A DNA stretch of 64,000 nt, taken from positions 5,642,001-5,706,000 of the forward strand of contig NC_017093.1 in the NCBI RefSeq assembly GCF_000284295.1, written 5' to 3'. Every line of letters starts with the position of its first letter. Positions within the stretch are counted from its first letter, which is position 1. The DNA comes from Actinoplanes missouriensis 431 (GTDB lineage Bacteria > Actinomycetota > Actinomycetes > Mycobacteriales > Micromonosporaceae). The position numbers and the translations under genes were made by a program. The notes beneath the pieces were generated by a model that saw only the letters and a list, made by a program, of their open reading frames with translations, made no database searches and had not been told where the DNA came from. Shown here piece after piece: positions 1 to 8,901 of the stretch.

Positions 1-1
1 C

Positions 2-631
2 CGCGACGACCTGGACCTGTCCGACCGGCTGGCCGCGGTCAACGACGTCTTCGCCGGCGCCGCCCTGTTCGTGGCGCTGACCGCCGGCGGGATCGCCCTG
101 CAGACCTACGCCGCCGCGACCGGTTCACCGGTGATCAAGGCGCAGGTGTGGTTCGGCGGCGACCCGCCGAACCGGCTGGTCCTCGTCGCCGAACCGGCGC
201 CCGGCGGCCTGCTGCGCTCGGTCGGCGTCACCGGGCAGTCCCGGCTGCACCTGCGGCTGAACAACGTCAGCGAGCACCCGGCACATCAGATCACCGTTCA
301 GGTACGCCTCGACGGCCTCTACTTCGACCGGGAGTTCGACGCCACCGGCAACGAGTGGCGGGTGGTGGACGCCACCGACGGCCGGGGCGCGACGGTCGCC
401 GAGTGGAGCGGCGCGGCGGTGCTGCACGGGCACACCACCCGGCGGCTGCCGGCGCTCGATCTGCGGTCGATCGTGGCGTACCCGGACGCGGGCGACCCGG
501 CCGTCCGGATCCACGTGGCGAGCACCGGGTACGTGCGGGCCGTTCCGCCCGTACCGGTCGTGCTGCTCCGCGCGGACCAACCCGGCCCGAACGCGGACGC
601 CGGCCGGATCGGGCCGCCGGAGTGGATCTGA
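2..631 (+). CDS. Membrane-anchored protein of unknown function (5' end outside window)
   Basis: The reading frame is open from the first full codon, so the true start lies upstream and only the last 209 residues are visible. A hydrophobic stretch at about visible residues 16-36 looks like one membrane helix. The remainder is a soluble, beta-rich domain of about 165 residues with many Val, Arg and Asp residues and no cysteines. I recognise no catalytic motif or family. It converges on the coupling-ATPase pair on the other strand, leaving only 9 bases between the stops. The GTG at 71 lies inside the membrane segment and is unlikely to be the start. Function unknown. Confidence 0.7.
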   Translation, partial: RDDLDLSDRLAAVNDVFAGAALFVALTAGGIALQTYAAATGSPVIKAQVWFGGDPPNRLVLVAEPAPGGLLRSVGVTGQSRLHLRLNNVSEHPAHQITVQVRLDGLYFDREFDATGNEWRVVDATDGRGATVAEWSGAAVLHGHTTRRLPALDLRSIVAYPDAGDPAVRIHVASTGYVRAVPPVPVVLLRADQPGPNADAGRIGPPEWI

Positions 632-640
632 ACCGGCCGA

Positions 641-1936
641 TCAGTAATCGCCGTCGGTCACCCCGCGCAGCGCCAGCAGGTCGGGGTCCGCGACCGACGA
701 GCGCAACTCGATGATCTCCGGCGGCGCGGTGCCGGTGACGCAGAGCGCCCTGCCGCGCGGCAGGATCCGCAGCGCTTCGGCGCTCGTCCGCGCGGCCGGC
801 AGCCCCGCCGGCCGGGCCGAGCCGAGCAGCTGCTCGCTGAGCTCGGCCGTGGCCGTGTCGTGCCCGCCGGGGAGCACCAGCACCGACGAGTGGTTGTTCA
901 CGATCGAACGGGCGAGGTTCTCGCCGTAGACCGATCGCAGCTGTGACACGTCGGTGCACACGGTGATCAGCTGAATCGCGGCCTTGGAGGCGGTGCTGAC
1001 CAGGCCGCCCAGGTCCGGGATCGGCGCCACCGAACCCGCGTCGTCGAGCGCCATCAGCAACGGCTTCACCGGGCTCTCCGACTCCTCCAGTGCGGCGACC
1101 GGGCCCCGCAGGTCGAGCAGGGAGCTGGCGAAACCACGGTTCGCCCGGTAGACGCTGCGCACGAAGAGCGGGATGAACGTGGTGAAGTACGGCCGGAACT
1201 CGTGTTGCGCGTTGGGCGGGGCACAGACGTACACCGTGTTGTTCCGGCCGTTCAGGAACTTGCTCATCTGGAACCGGGGTTCCGCGTCCGCCAGGTTCTG
1301 CACCGACGAGAAATGCCAGACCGCGATGGCGACCTCCAGCGAGAGGTAGACGACGGCCCGCTGCTGCTCGTCCCTGGTCAGCGTCACCTTCGCCACCTCG
1401 GCGCCCTCGTCGTCGCCCAGGCCCTCGATGATCGCGGCGGCCTCGTCCTCGGCCTGCGTGCCGATCCACCTCATCACGTCGGCCATCGTGCGGTCGCCGC
1501 GCGCCGCCGCGTACAGGAACGGGGCGAGGAGCCGAATCGCCGCCTCGGTCCAGTGGTTCTCGTTCACGCCGCCCCGCCGGTGGCCGGCGTCCACCATGAT
1601 CCGGGCGGTCAGCATCGCGTCGTCCCACGAGGCGATGAAGTCCAGCGGGCTCCAGCCGACCCGGTCCGGCCACTCCTCCAGCACCCCGCCGGGGTCGATG
1701 ATCATGACTTCGCCGTGGCGGCGCCGGGCCTCCAGGGTCTGCTCGATCACATCCTCGCGGATCGAGGTCACCAGGGCCGGACCGGGCCATTCGAGCAGCG
1801 CCGGGACCACCACGCCGGTGGTCTTCCGGCTCCGGTGCGGACCGAGCACCAGGGCCGGCCCGAACGGCTCCGCCCGCACCCGCTCACCCTCCCGGTCGCC
1901 CAGCGAGATCCGGAAAGTCTCGTCGTCGCCCCTCAT
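641..1936 (-). CDS. VirD4/TraG-like coupling ATPase with altered Walker motifs (paralogue 1)
   Basis: This resembles the type IV secretion coupling-protein family found in actinobacterial VirB4/TrbL-type clusters, which normally use ATP to feed substrate into a membrane channel. Seen directly: a P-loop-like segment GPHRSRKTTG, then VTSIREDV, IIDPGG, and a Walker-B-like strand LLMALDDAGS followed by the family's aromatic/Gly-rich SVYG segment. The glycine before the P-loop lysine is Arg, and the usual Asp-Glu of Walker B is Asp-Asp, so hydrolysis may be impaired. No membrane helix is visible. I chose ATG 1936 because AGGTGG lies 6 bases before it; ATG 1972 in the same frame is the alternative. 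It follows its paralogue after about 50 bases, as an operon. Confidence 0.75.
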   Translation of the reverse strand: MRGDDETFRISLGDREGERVRAEPFGPALVLGPHRSRKTTGVVVPALLEWPGPALVTSIREDVIEQTLEARRRHGEVMIIDPGGVLEEWPDRVGWSPLDFIASWDDAMLTARIMVDAGHRRGGVNENHWTEAAIRLLAPFLYAAARGDRTMADVMRWIGTQAEDEAAAIIEGLGDDEGAEVAKVTLTRDEQQRAVVYLSLEVAIAVWHFSSVQNLADAEPRFQMSKFLNGRNNTVYVCAPPNAQHEFRPYFTTFIPLFVRSVYRANRGFASSLLDLRGPVAALEESESPVKPLLMALDDAGSVAPIPDLGGLVSTASKAAIQLITVCTDVSQLRSVYGENLARSIVNNHSSVLVLPGGHDTATAELSEQLLGSARPAGLPAARTSAEALRILPRGRALCVTGTAPPEIIELRSSVADPDLLALRGVTDGDY

Positions 1937-1985
1937 CAGCCACCACCTGTTCTCCGGGCCGCCGGCCCCCATCCGCCGGTTGTCA

Positions 1986-3317
1986 TCAGCGCTCCGCCGC
2001 CCGGCCCGGCCGGCCGCTGGGCAGTCCCGCGATCCCCTGCCAGGCGGCGGCCGCCGGCGACCGGTCCAGGTCGAGGATCACCGGGGGACCCTGCCGGGAG
2101 ACGGCGAGCGCCCGCCCCCGGGGCAGGCGCCGCACCATCTCCGCGGGTGGCAGCCCGTCCGCCTCGCCGAACGGGTTCTGGTGGCGCAGCAGCCGATTCA
2201 CGAGATCAGCGGTCGCCGGATCACGGCTGCCCGGCAGGATCACGACCGTCGCGTGGTTGTTCACCAGCGACAGCGCCGCCTCCCCCCCGTACACGGACTG
2301 CATCTGTGCGACGTCCGTGAAGACCGAGATCACCTGCACGGCTGCCTTGCCGGCGGTGCTGACCAGGTCGTTCAGGTCCGGGATCGGCGCGACGTCGGCC
2401 GCGTCGTCGAGGACCACGAGGAACGGTTTCACCCGCGGTGGCGACGCCGCGATGGCCGCCTCCGGACCGTGCCGGTCCAGTTTCGACGCTGCGAAACCTC
2501 GGTTGTTCAGGTAGCCCGAACGAATCGCCGTCCAGGCGAACGCGGTGCTGTACGGCCGGTAGTCGTGGCGGGCGTCCAGTGGCGCGCACAGGTAGAGCGT
2601 GCCGGCCGAGCCTTCCCAGAAGTTCTGGATCAGATCTCGATTCTCCGGTTCATCCCTGCCAGGCCGCCAGCCGAGCCCGAGACTGACCTGGAGTTCGGCG
2701 TAAATCTCGCTGCGGCTCTTCGCCTCCCGCTGCCAAGCAGACTCGGCCACCATTATGGCCGTCTCCATCCCGGTCGCCTGCAGCAGGCTGCGGACCTCGA
2801 ACTCCTCTTCAGTGTCGATCCAGCGCAGGACGTCCGCCCATCCGTAACCGTTGGCCGCGGCTGCGAACAGATGGGTGGCCAGCAGCGCGACGCCGGCGGC
2901 GTGCCAGCGTTGATCGCCGTTGGGCACCAGCGGCGCCGAGTCCGCGAGAATACGCGCCGTCACCTGCGCCTGGTCCCACTCCCTCGCCTGTTCCATCGGC
3001 GTCCATCGCGTTCGCTCGACCACGTCGCCCAGCAGGCCGCCGGGGTCGAAGGCCACGACACCGCCGAGAGCAGCCCTGTCCGGAATCGTCGGCCCGGCGA
3101 CGTCACCGCCGAGCGACGTGACGAGTGCCGGGCCGGGCCAGTCCCGCAGCGCCGGGATCACCACTCCCGTCGTGCGTCTGCTGCGGTGCGGGCCGAGAAC
3201 CAGGATCGGTCCGAATGGCTCTGCGTGCCAGGGGACGCCGTCCACCCAGCCCAGAAGGATGCGGAGGCTTTGATCACCGGCTTTCTCCGCCGCCGTCGGC
3301 TTTCGCTTCGTCGGCAT
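1986..3317 (-). CDS. VirD4/TraG-like coupling ATPase with altered Walker motifs (paralogue 2)
   Basis: This is the upstream member of a tandem pair, 443 residues, collinear with its neighbour: AEPFGP, LVLGPHRS, WPGPALVTS, DPGG, PVVPNGD-like spacing and VLDDAADVAPIPDL recur. The P-loop equivalent reads GPHRSRRTTG, so both the second glycine and the catalytic lysine are replaced by Arg, and Walker B ends Asp-Asp. ATP hydrolysis by the usual route is therefore doubtful. ATG 3317 has GGGAG five bases upstream and was preferred to a longer frame reaching 3413. The pair probably descends from one duplication. Other T4SS genes would have to lie beyond the left edge of the window, since none is visible here. 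Confidence 0.75.
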   Translation of the reverse strand: MPTKRKPTAAEKAGDQSLRILLGWVDGVPWHAEPFGPILVLGPHRSRRTTGVVIPALRDWPGPALVTSLGGDVAGPTIPDRAALGGVVAFDPGGLLGDVVERTRWTPMEQAREWDQAQVTARILADSAPLVPNGDQRWHAAGVALLATHLFAAAANGYGWADVLRWIDTEEEFEVRSLLQATGMETAIMVAESAWQREAKSRSEIYAELQVSLGLGWRPGRDEPENRDLIQNFWEGSAGTLYLCAPLDARHDYRPYSTAFAWTAIRSGYLNNRGFAASKLDRHGPEAAIAASPPRVKPFLVVLDDAADVAPIPDLNDLVSTAGKAAVQVISVFTDVAQMQSVYGGEAALSLVNNHATVVILPGSRDPATADLVNRLLRHQNPFGEADGLPPAEMVRRLPRGRALAVSRQGPPVILDLDRSPAAAAWQGIAGLPSGRPGRAAER

Positions 3318-3457
3318 CACACTCCCGTGGGCCCGGATCGGCGGCCGATGTTCCCGGCGGCACTGCGCCGGAGGCACACCGGTAGATTTGCACGACGCCC
3401 GGTCACCGGGCAAGAGCCGTCACACGCGCGCGGGCCGTGCTCCGCACCTGATCCGCA

Positions 3458-3486
3458 ACCGGGGTGCAGCCGTCCGGCACCCCGGT
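3458..3486. promoter_or_regulatory. 10-bp inverted repeat in front of diguanylate cyclase gene
   Basis: ACCGGGGTGC and GCACCCCGGT form a perfect 10-bp inverted repeat with a 9-base spacer, ending 17 bases before the ATG at 3504. It lies between divergent genes, so it is not a terminator of either. It could be an operator or a leader hairpin. Confidence 0.4.
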
Positions 3487-3503
3487 CCGCTCACTCTTGC
3501 GCC

Positions 3504-4989
3504 ATGAGTTCTGTGGTCAGCACGGCCACCACCACGCGTCGCGTCCAGGTCTGGCAGCTCTGCCTCGGCGTGGGCGCGCTTGCCATGATCGCTTATTTCG
3601 GCCTCGGCCACCTCGGCGTGCTGCCCGGCACCCAGGTAGCCCTCTACTGCAGCGCGAACGGCGCCCTCGCCGTCGCCGCGATCGTCTCGGCGCGGCAGCA
3701 CCCGTCGCTGCGTGGCCCGATGCTGCTGATCACCGCCTCCGCGGTCAGCAGCGTGATCGGTGACGTCACCTACTACTTCGTGGCGCTGGTCAGCGGCGAA
3801 GAGGTCTACCCGAGCATCGCCGACGTCTTCTACCTGGCGGCGTACCCGTTGATGGCGCTCGGCCTGCTGCTCATCGTGCGGCGCCGCACCCCGGGCTGGG
3901 ACGGCGCGAGCATCATCGACGCGTCGATCGTGGCGATCGGCACCGGTTTCCTGGTGTACCAGTTCCTGATCGCCCCGGCAGGCCACGGACCTGACCTCGG
4001 CGGACCAGTTCGTCTCCGTCGCGTACCCGGTCGGCGACCTCATGCTGATCGTCGTGGGCTCCCGCCTCATGCTCGGCGCCGGGCCGCGCGGCACCGCACT
4101 GCGGATGATCGGCGCCTACCTCGGCCTGGTGCTGTTCGCCGACACGGTCTACAGCTACCAGTCGGTCAACGACATCTTCCAGGCCGGCAACGTCCTCGAC
4201 GCGTTCTGGATGACCTCCGGCTTCGTCTTCGCCGCCGCGGTCCTGCACCCGTCCGCACCGACGCTGGTGACCCGCTCGAACGCGGCCACCCCGGACGCCA
4301 CCACCGGCCGCCTGATCATCCTCGCGATCGGTGCGATGACCGCGCCCACGTCGATCCTGATCCAGGAGGCGCTCGGCCAGACCCCGGACACGATCGCCGC
4401 CGCGATCGTCTGCAACCTGCTGTTCCTGCTGGTCCTGGTCCGGATGACCGGCCTGGTCCGGGCCCAGCGTCTGGCCGCGATCACCGACGGTCTGACCGGC
4501 CTGCGCAGCCGTCGCTACTTCGAGGAGTCCCTCGGCAACGAGAGCGCCCGCGCCGAGCGCTACCACCTCCCCCTGAGCATGCTGCTTCTCGACATCGACC
4601 ACTTCAAGAACGTCAACGACACGTACGGCCACAACGGCGGCGACCGCGTCCTCGTGGAGGTCACGCACCGCCTGCGCGAGCTGGTCCGCCCCGGCGACGT
4701 GGTGGCCCGTTACGGCGGCGAGGAGTTCGCGGTGCTGCTGCCGGCGACCGGCCCGGAGCAGGCCCGCGAGATCGCCGAGCGGATCCGCCGCGGCGTGGGC
4801 GCGGCGCCGATCGCGGTCAGCGATTCCCGCCTGGTCCGGGTCACGGTCTCGGTAGGCGTCGCCGGCATGCCCGCCGTCGCCACGACCGCCGAGCTGGTGC
4901 TGACGGCGGACCGCGCCCTCTACGCCGCGAAGAACGCCGGCCGCAACCGGGTGACAAGCGCCGCCGACTCCTACCCAGGAGCCGCCTGA
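3504..4989 (+). pseudogene. Membrane diguanylate cyclase (GGDEF), split by a one-base frameshift
   Basis: Diguanylate cyclases make cyclic di-GMP from two GTP. The N-terminal half, starting at ATG 3504, encodes several membrane helices (up to FLIAPA near 3980). The rest, with further helices and the GGDEF domain, continues in the +1 frame to 4989. Removing one G at about 3977-3978 joins them into 494 residues and restores the sequence APQATDLTSADQF. The GGDEF domain has the active motif GGEEF and, five residues before it, an RPGD inhibitory site for product feedback. Codon use is the same on both sides. This is either a real inactivating mutation or a sequencing error; a read-level check decides. 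If not corrected, the downstream frame (from about 4042) lacks its first helices. Confidence 0.85.
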
Positions 4990-5325
4990 CCCGGCCCAGC
5001 CGCCTGATTCCCGTCCGCCTTCCCCTGCTCACGCCGCCGCCCTCCTGCTCCTTGCAACCTCGCCCGCCGCCTACTCCCCATGTGGCGCTCTCCCTCTTTG
5101 CCTTCCGCCCTCCGTTCGGGGTTGCCCTCTCCCCCTTCCGCCCCCGTTCGGGGTTCCCCTCGCCGCCTTCCGCCCTCCGTACTGGTTCGCCTCTCCGCTG
5201 CCGATCTTGGAACGCGGCGCGGAGAGCGGACCGGCTCGGTGGCCGAGGTTCGGTGGGACGGCTTGCGGGCGGCGGCGGGCGAGCCGGGTGGGACAACCGG
5301 CGGCGGAACCGTAAGAATCGTCGCC
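4990..5325. repeat. Gene-free pyrimidine-rich stretch with three imperfect 32-33-bp repeats
   Basis: This 336-base gap between the cyclase and the AfsR-type regulator has no convincing gene. Its + strand is strongly pyrimidine-rich from about 4995 to 5200. Three imperfect copies begin with CCTTCCGCCC at 5101, 5134 and 5166, each followed by a CGTTCGGGGTT-like core that decays in the third copy. The promoter of the downstream regulator should lie within 5200-5320, but I can fix no -35/-10 pair. Confidence 0.55.
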
Positions 5326-8300
5326 ATGCGGTTCGGCATCCTCGGTCCACTCCGGGCGGAACAGCCCGACGGGAGTCCGATCCCGCCCGGCGGTCCGCGG
5401 CTGCGTGCCCTGCTGGTGATGCTGCTGATCGACGCGGGCCGCCCGGTCGGGATCGAGCGGCTGATCGACGGCCTCTACGGGGAGCACCCGCCGACCGGCG
5501 CCGCGAACGCACTGCAGTCCCAGGTGTCGCGCCTGCGGCAGAGCCTCCCGGTCGAACGCGAGCCCGCCGGTTACCGCCTCGCGATCGATCCGTCCGAGGT
5601 GGACGCCCACCGCTTCACCGTTCACGCCGCGGAGGGCCGCCGCGCCCTGACCGCCGGCGAGCCGCACCGGGCCGCGAAGATCCTGCGTGAGGCGACAGCC
5701 CTGTGGCGGGGCGAGGCACTGGCCGATGTGCGAGACGCGCCGTTCGCCGCCGCGCACGCCGATCGCCTGGCCGAACTGCGGCTGACCGCCACCGAGGATC
5801 TCTTCGAGGCCGAGCTCGGCAGCGAACTCTCCGGGGACGCGATCACGGAGCTGCGCGCGCTGGTTGCCGCGCACCCGCTGCGGGAAAGGCCGTGGGGCTT
5901 GCTCATGCGCGCTCTGGCGGCGGCCGGGCGGTCCACCGAGGCCCTTTCCGTGTACGCGGACGCGCGCCACACCTTCGCCGAGGAACTCGGTGCGGACCCC
6001 TCGCCGGAACTCACCGAGATCCACACAGCGCTCCTGCGCCGGACCACTCGCCCCCGAACCCCTGCCCCGGGAGGCGCCGCTCCCCCGGTCACCGCCCCAA
6101 CGGGCACCGCCCCAACGGGCTGCGCTCCAACGGGCAGCGCTTCCATGGGCGCCGCCTCCCCGGGCGCCACCCCATCGGGCACCGCACCAACGCGCACCGC
6201 TCCAACGGGGGCCGCCTCCCTGGGCGCCGCTCCATCGGCGGGTGGCTCGCCGCTCGCCGGCGCGGCGGGTGGGCCGCTGATCGCCGGTTCCCGGGGCGGT
6301 CCCGCCCGGCGCGGAGTTCCGGTGGCGCTGACCAGCTTCGTCGGGCGGGACTCCGACCTCAGCCGTGTCACCAAGGCCCTCACCTCGGCGCGGCTGGTCA
6401 CCCTGCACGGGCCGGGCGGCGCCGGCAAGACGCGGCTCGCCACCGAGACCGCGGCCCGGCACGACGGGGACTGCTGTTTCGTGGAGCTGGCCGCCGCGAC
6501 CGGTGACGACGTGCCCCGCGCAGTACTTGAAGCGCTCGGCCTGCGGGAGGCCGGCCTCAGTGACCGTACCCATGCCGGCGCCGAAGCACCTGCCGCAATC
6601 GACCGCATGGTCGCCGCGCTCGCCGACCGGCGGATGCTGCTGGTGCTGGACAACTGCGAGCACGTCGTCGAGGAGGCCGCCGCGCTGACCGGACGACTGC
6701 TGGCCGCCGCGCCCGGGTTGCGCGTGCTCGCCACCAGCCGGGAGCCGCTCGGCATCACCGGTGAGGCCCTGCATCCGGTCGGCGGTCTCCCGGTTCCGCC
6801 GCCGGCGGGCGTGGTTCCCGAGGTCGGCGTGGTTCCCGGCGTGGACGACCTGATGACGTACCCCGCGGTGCGACTCTTCGCCGACCGGGCCGCCGACGTC
6901 TCCCCGGGGTTCGCGGTGACCAGTGAGAACGCGGCATCCGTCGGCCGGATTTGCCGGATGCTGGACGGCCAGCCGCTCGCCGTCGAACTCGCCGCCGCCC
7001 GCCTGCACGGGCTCTCGGTCGACGAGGTAGCGGCGCGGCTCGACGACCGGTTCCGGCTGCTCTCGCGGGGCAGCCGCACCGCCGCGAGCCGGCATCGGAC
7101 GTTGCATGCGGTGGTGGCCTGGAGCTGGGATCTGCTGGCCGAGCCGGAACGGGTGCTCGCCCGGCGGTTCACGATCTTCGCGGGCGGCGCCGACCTGCGG
7201 GCGATCGAGGCGGTCTGCGGTGAGGCGGCCGGCGTTTCCATGGGTGCCCTGGCTCATTCGGATGCGGGGTGGGACAAGTCGGAAATAGTCGACATACTCG
7301 CCGGGCTGGTCGGTAAGTCGCTGATCGAGCGGGACGGCGGCCGCTACCGAATGCTCGCCACCATTCGGGCATTCTGCGCGGAACGGCTCACCGAATCCGG
7401 GGAGCGGCCGCGGATGGTGGCCGCGCACGCCGCATACTTCCGGGATCTGGCCGTCACCGCGGACCCCTGGCTGCGTACCGCCGGCCAGCTCACCTGGCTG
7501 GACCGCCTCGACGCGGACCGCGACAACCTGCATGCGGCGCTGCGCCACGGTGATGTCCGGACCTCGTTGCGGCTGGCCGCAGCGCTCTCCTTCTACTGGT
7601 GGCTGCGCGGGCTGCGGGCCGAGGCCACCGCGCTCAGCGAGCGTCTGCTGCAACGCGCCGGCGCCGAACCGCCGCCGGGCATGACCGAGGAGTACGCGCT
7701 CTGCGTGCTCAACGCCGCCCTCGGCGGAACACGGCCGGCCGAACCGTGGGACTCCTACCTCATGAGCCTGGAAGCGCCGCCCACTCAACCGTTCCTCCTC
7801 TACCTGTCGGCCATGGCGGTGGGCCCACCTGAATCTCCGCCCGGCGACGTGGTCGCCCTCAACAAGCACCTGCGCGAACGCCTCGGCGGCGAACCGTGGT
7901 GCGCCGCGCTCGGCGCCATCGGCGGCGGCTGGATGCTGCTCTTCGCCGGTGCCGGACCGGACGCGGCGGAATCGGACTTCGCCGTGGCACTCGCCGGGTT
8001 CCGGGCGATCGGCGAACGCTGGGGCGCCATGCTGGCCCTGTCCGGCATCGCCGAGCTGGAGATCTGGCGGGGCAACCCGGCGGCCGCGATCGAACCCATC
8101 GGTGAGGCGTTGCGGCTGGCGACCGAACTCGGTTCCACCGTCGACGTCGCCGACCTGCTGCGCGGCCGCGGCGAAGGCCGGCTCAGTGCCGGGGATCTCG
8201 GCGGCGCGGCCGAGGACTTCGCCCGTTCCGCCGAGCTGGCCCGCGACTGCGGCGCGCTGGAACTCCTCGCCGCGGCCCGTCTCGGAGAGGGTGCGATCGC

Positions 8301-8754
8301 ACTGCGTACCGGAGACCTGGACGAGGCCAGCCGTCGCTGTGCGGCAGCTCTCGCGGCGTGCCCGGCCGGCTGGTTCGGCGCCGACGGCACCCGGATGTCG
8401 ATCTTCGTGATGCTCGGCCGGATCGCCGAAGCCCGCGGCAGCACGGCCGAGGCGGCTGAACACTATCGATCGGTCCTGACGGTCCGGGGCGGGCTTCTCG
8501 GCGCCCAGACGACGGCCGAGGCGATCGACCGGCTCGCCGGGCTGGCTCTCACCGCCGGCGAGCCGTCCCGGGCGGCCGAGACGCTGGGGACGGTGGTCGC
8601 GCTGCAACTGCGCGCCGGCTCGGCGGAGAGCGAGCTCGCCGCGCGGGTGGCGGCCGGGGTGGTGGCCGAGCTCGGCGAGCAGGGGTACGCGGCGGCGCTC
8701 TCCCGGGGTGAGTCGCTGTTCCCGGAGGACGCGTTGGCGCTGCTCCGCTCCTGA
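5326..8754 (+). CDS. AfsR/SARP-family transcriptional regulator with NB-ARC and TPR-like domains
   Basis: A 1142-residue regulator. Residues 1-90 are an OmpR-like winged helix (MRFGILGPL start). About 95-245 is the bacterial transcriptional activator domain (DAPFAA, RERPWGLLMRAL, ELGADPSPEL). A low-complexity Pro/Thr/Ala/Gly linker spans about 258-302. An NB-ARC/STAND ATPase follows, with the P-loop GPGGAGKT at about 362, LLVLDNCEH as Walker B, and TSREPLG. The C-terminal 450 residues are helical, TPR-like repeats. SARP proteins bind direct repeats near -35 and activate secondary-metabolite or export genes. ATG 5326 begins exactly at the family's N-terminus. The drrAB-like exporter downstream, 147 bases away on the same strand, is a natural target, but no operator was identified. 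Confidence 0.9.
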   Translation: MRFGILGPLRAEQPDGSPIPPGGPRLRALLVMLLIDAGRPVGIERLIDGLYGEHPPTGAANALQSQVSRLRQSLPVEREPAGYRLAIDPSEVDAHRFTVHAAEGRRALTAGEPHRAAKILREATALWRGEALADVRDAPFAAAHADRLAELRLTATEDLFEAELGSELSGDAITELRALVAAHPLRERPWGLLMRALAAAGRSTEALSVYADARHTFAEELGADPSPELTEIHTALLRRTTRPRTPAPGGAAPPVTAPTGTAPTGCAPTGSASMGAASPGATPSGTAPTRTAPTGAASLGAAPSAGGSPLAGAAGGPLIAGSRGGPARRGVPVALTSFVGRDSDLSRVTKALTSARLVTLHGPGGAGKTRLATETAARHDGDCCFVELAAATGDDVPRAVLEALGLREAGLSDRTHAGAEAPAAIDRMVAALADRRMLLVLDNCEHVVEEAAALTGRLLAAAPGLRVLATSREPLGITGEALHPVGGLPVPPPAGVVPEVGVVPGVDDLMTYPAVRLFADRAADVSPGFAVTSENAASVGRICRMLDGQPLAVELAAARLHGLSVDEVAARLDDRFRLLSRGSRTAASRHRTLHAVVAWSWDLLAEPERVLARRFTIFAGGADLRAIEAVCGEAAGVSMGALAHSDAGWDKSEIVDILAGLVGKSLIERDGGRYRMLATIRAFCAERLTESGERPRMVAAHAAYFRDLAVTADPWLRTAGQLTWLDRLDADRDNLHAALRHGDVRTSLRLAAALSFYWWLRGLRAEATALSERLLQRAGAEPPPGMTEEYALCVLNAALGGTRPAEPWDSYLMSLEAPPTQPFLLYLSAMAVGPPESPPGDVVALNKHLRERLGGEPWCAALGAIGGGWMLLFAGAGPDAAESDFAVALAGFRAIGERWGAMLALSGIAELEIWRGNPAAAIEPIGEALRLATELGSTVDVADLLRGRGEGRLSAGDLGGAAEDFARSAELARDCGALELLAAARLGEGAIALRTGDLDEASRRCAAALAACPAGWFGADGTRMSIFVMLGRIAEARGSTAEAAEHYRSVLTVRGGLLGAQTTAEAIDRLAGLALTAGEPSRAAETLGTVVALQLRAGSAESELAARVAAGVVAELGEQGYAAALSRGESLFPEDALALLRS
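6097..6231 (+). repeat. In-frame 15-bp minisatellite (nine units) in the AfsR-type linker
   Basis: Nine consecutive 15-base units of the type CCAACGGGCACCGCC encode degenerate pentapeptides such as PTGTA, PTGCA, SMGAA and PSGTA. The unit length keeps the frame, so copy-number change would lengthen or shorten the linker between the activator and ATPase domains without breaking the gene. Confidence 0.9.
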
Positions 8755-8761
8755 TCCACGC

Positions 8762-8845
8762 ACCGCCGCGCGTGCGGCCAGAACCGCCGCGCGTGCGGCC
8801 AGAACGGCCCTGCGTCCGACCAGAACAGCGGTGCGTGCGGCCCAG
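8762..8845 (+). repeat. Four 21-bp direct repeats between regulator and ABC exporter
   Basis: Two almost perfect units (8762-8782 and 8783-8803, core GCGCGTGCGGCCAGA) are followed by two degenerate ones up to 8845. They lie 57 bases before the ABC ATPase start, where SARP regulators typically bind direct repeats, though those usually are heptamers at 11-bp or 22-bp spacing. The array may be a binding region or a simple minisatellite. Confidence 0.7.
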
Positions 8846-8901
8846 GGCGGCCGTGCGTGCGCGGTGCGTGGCCGGTCAGCGGGAGCGGCCAGTCTTCCGG
8901 C

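Noticed and set aside
1428..3503. Upstream extension of the diguanylate cyclase frame to 1428
   Set aside because: It runs through the two coupling-ATPase genes on the other strand and is not protein-like; ATG 3504 is a better start.
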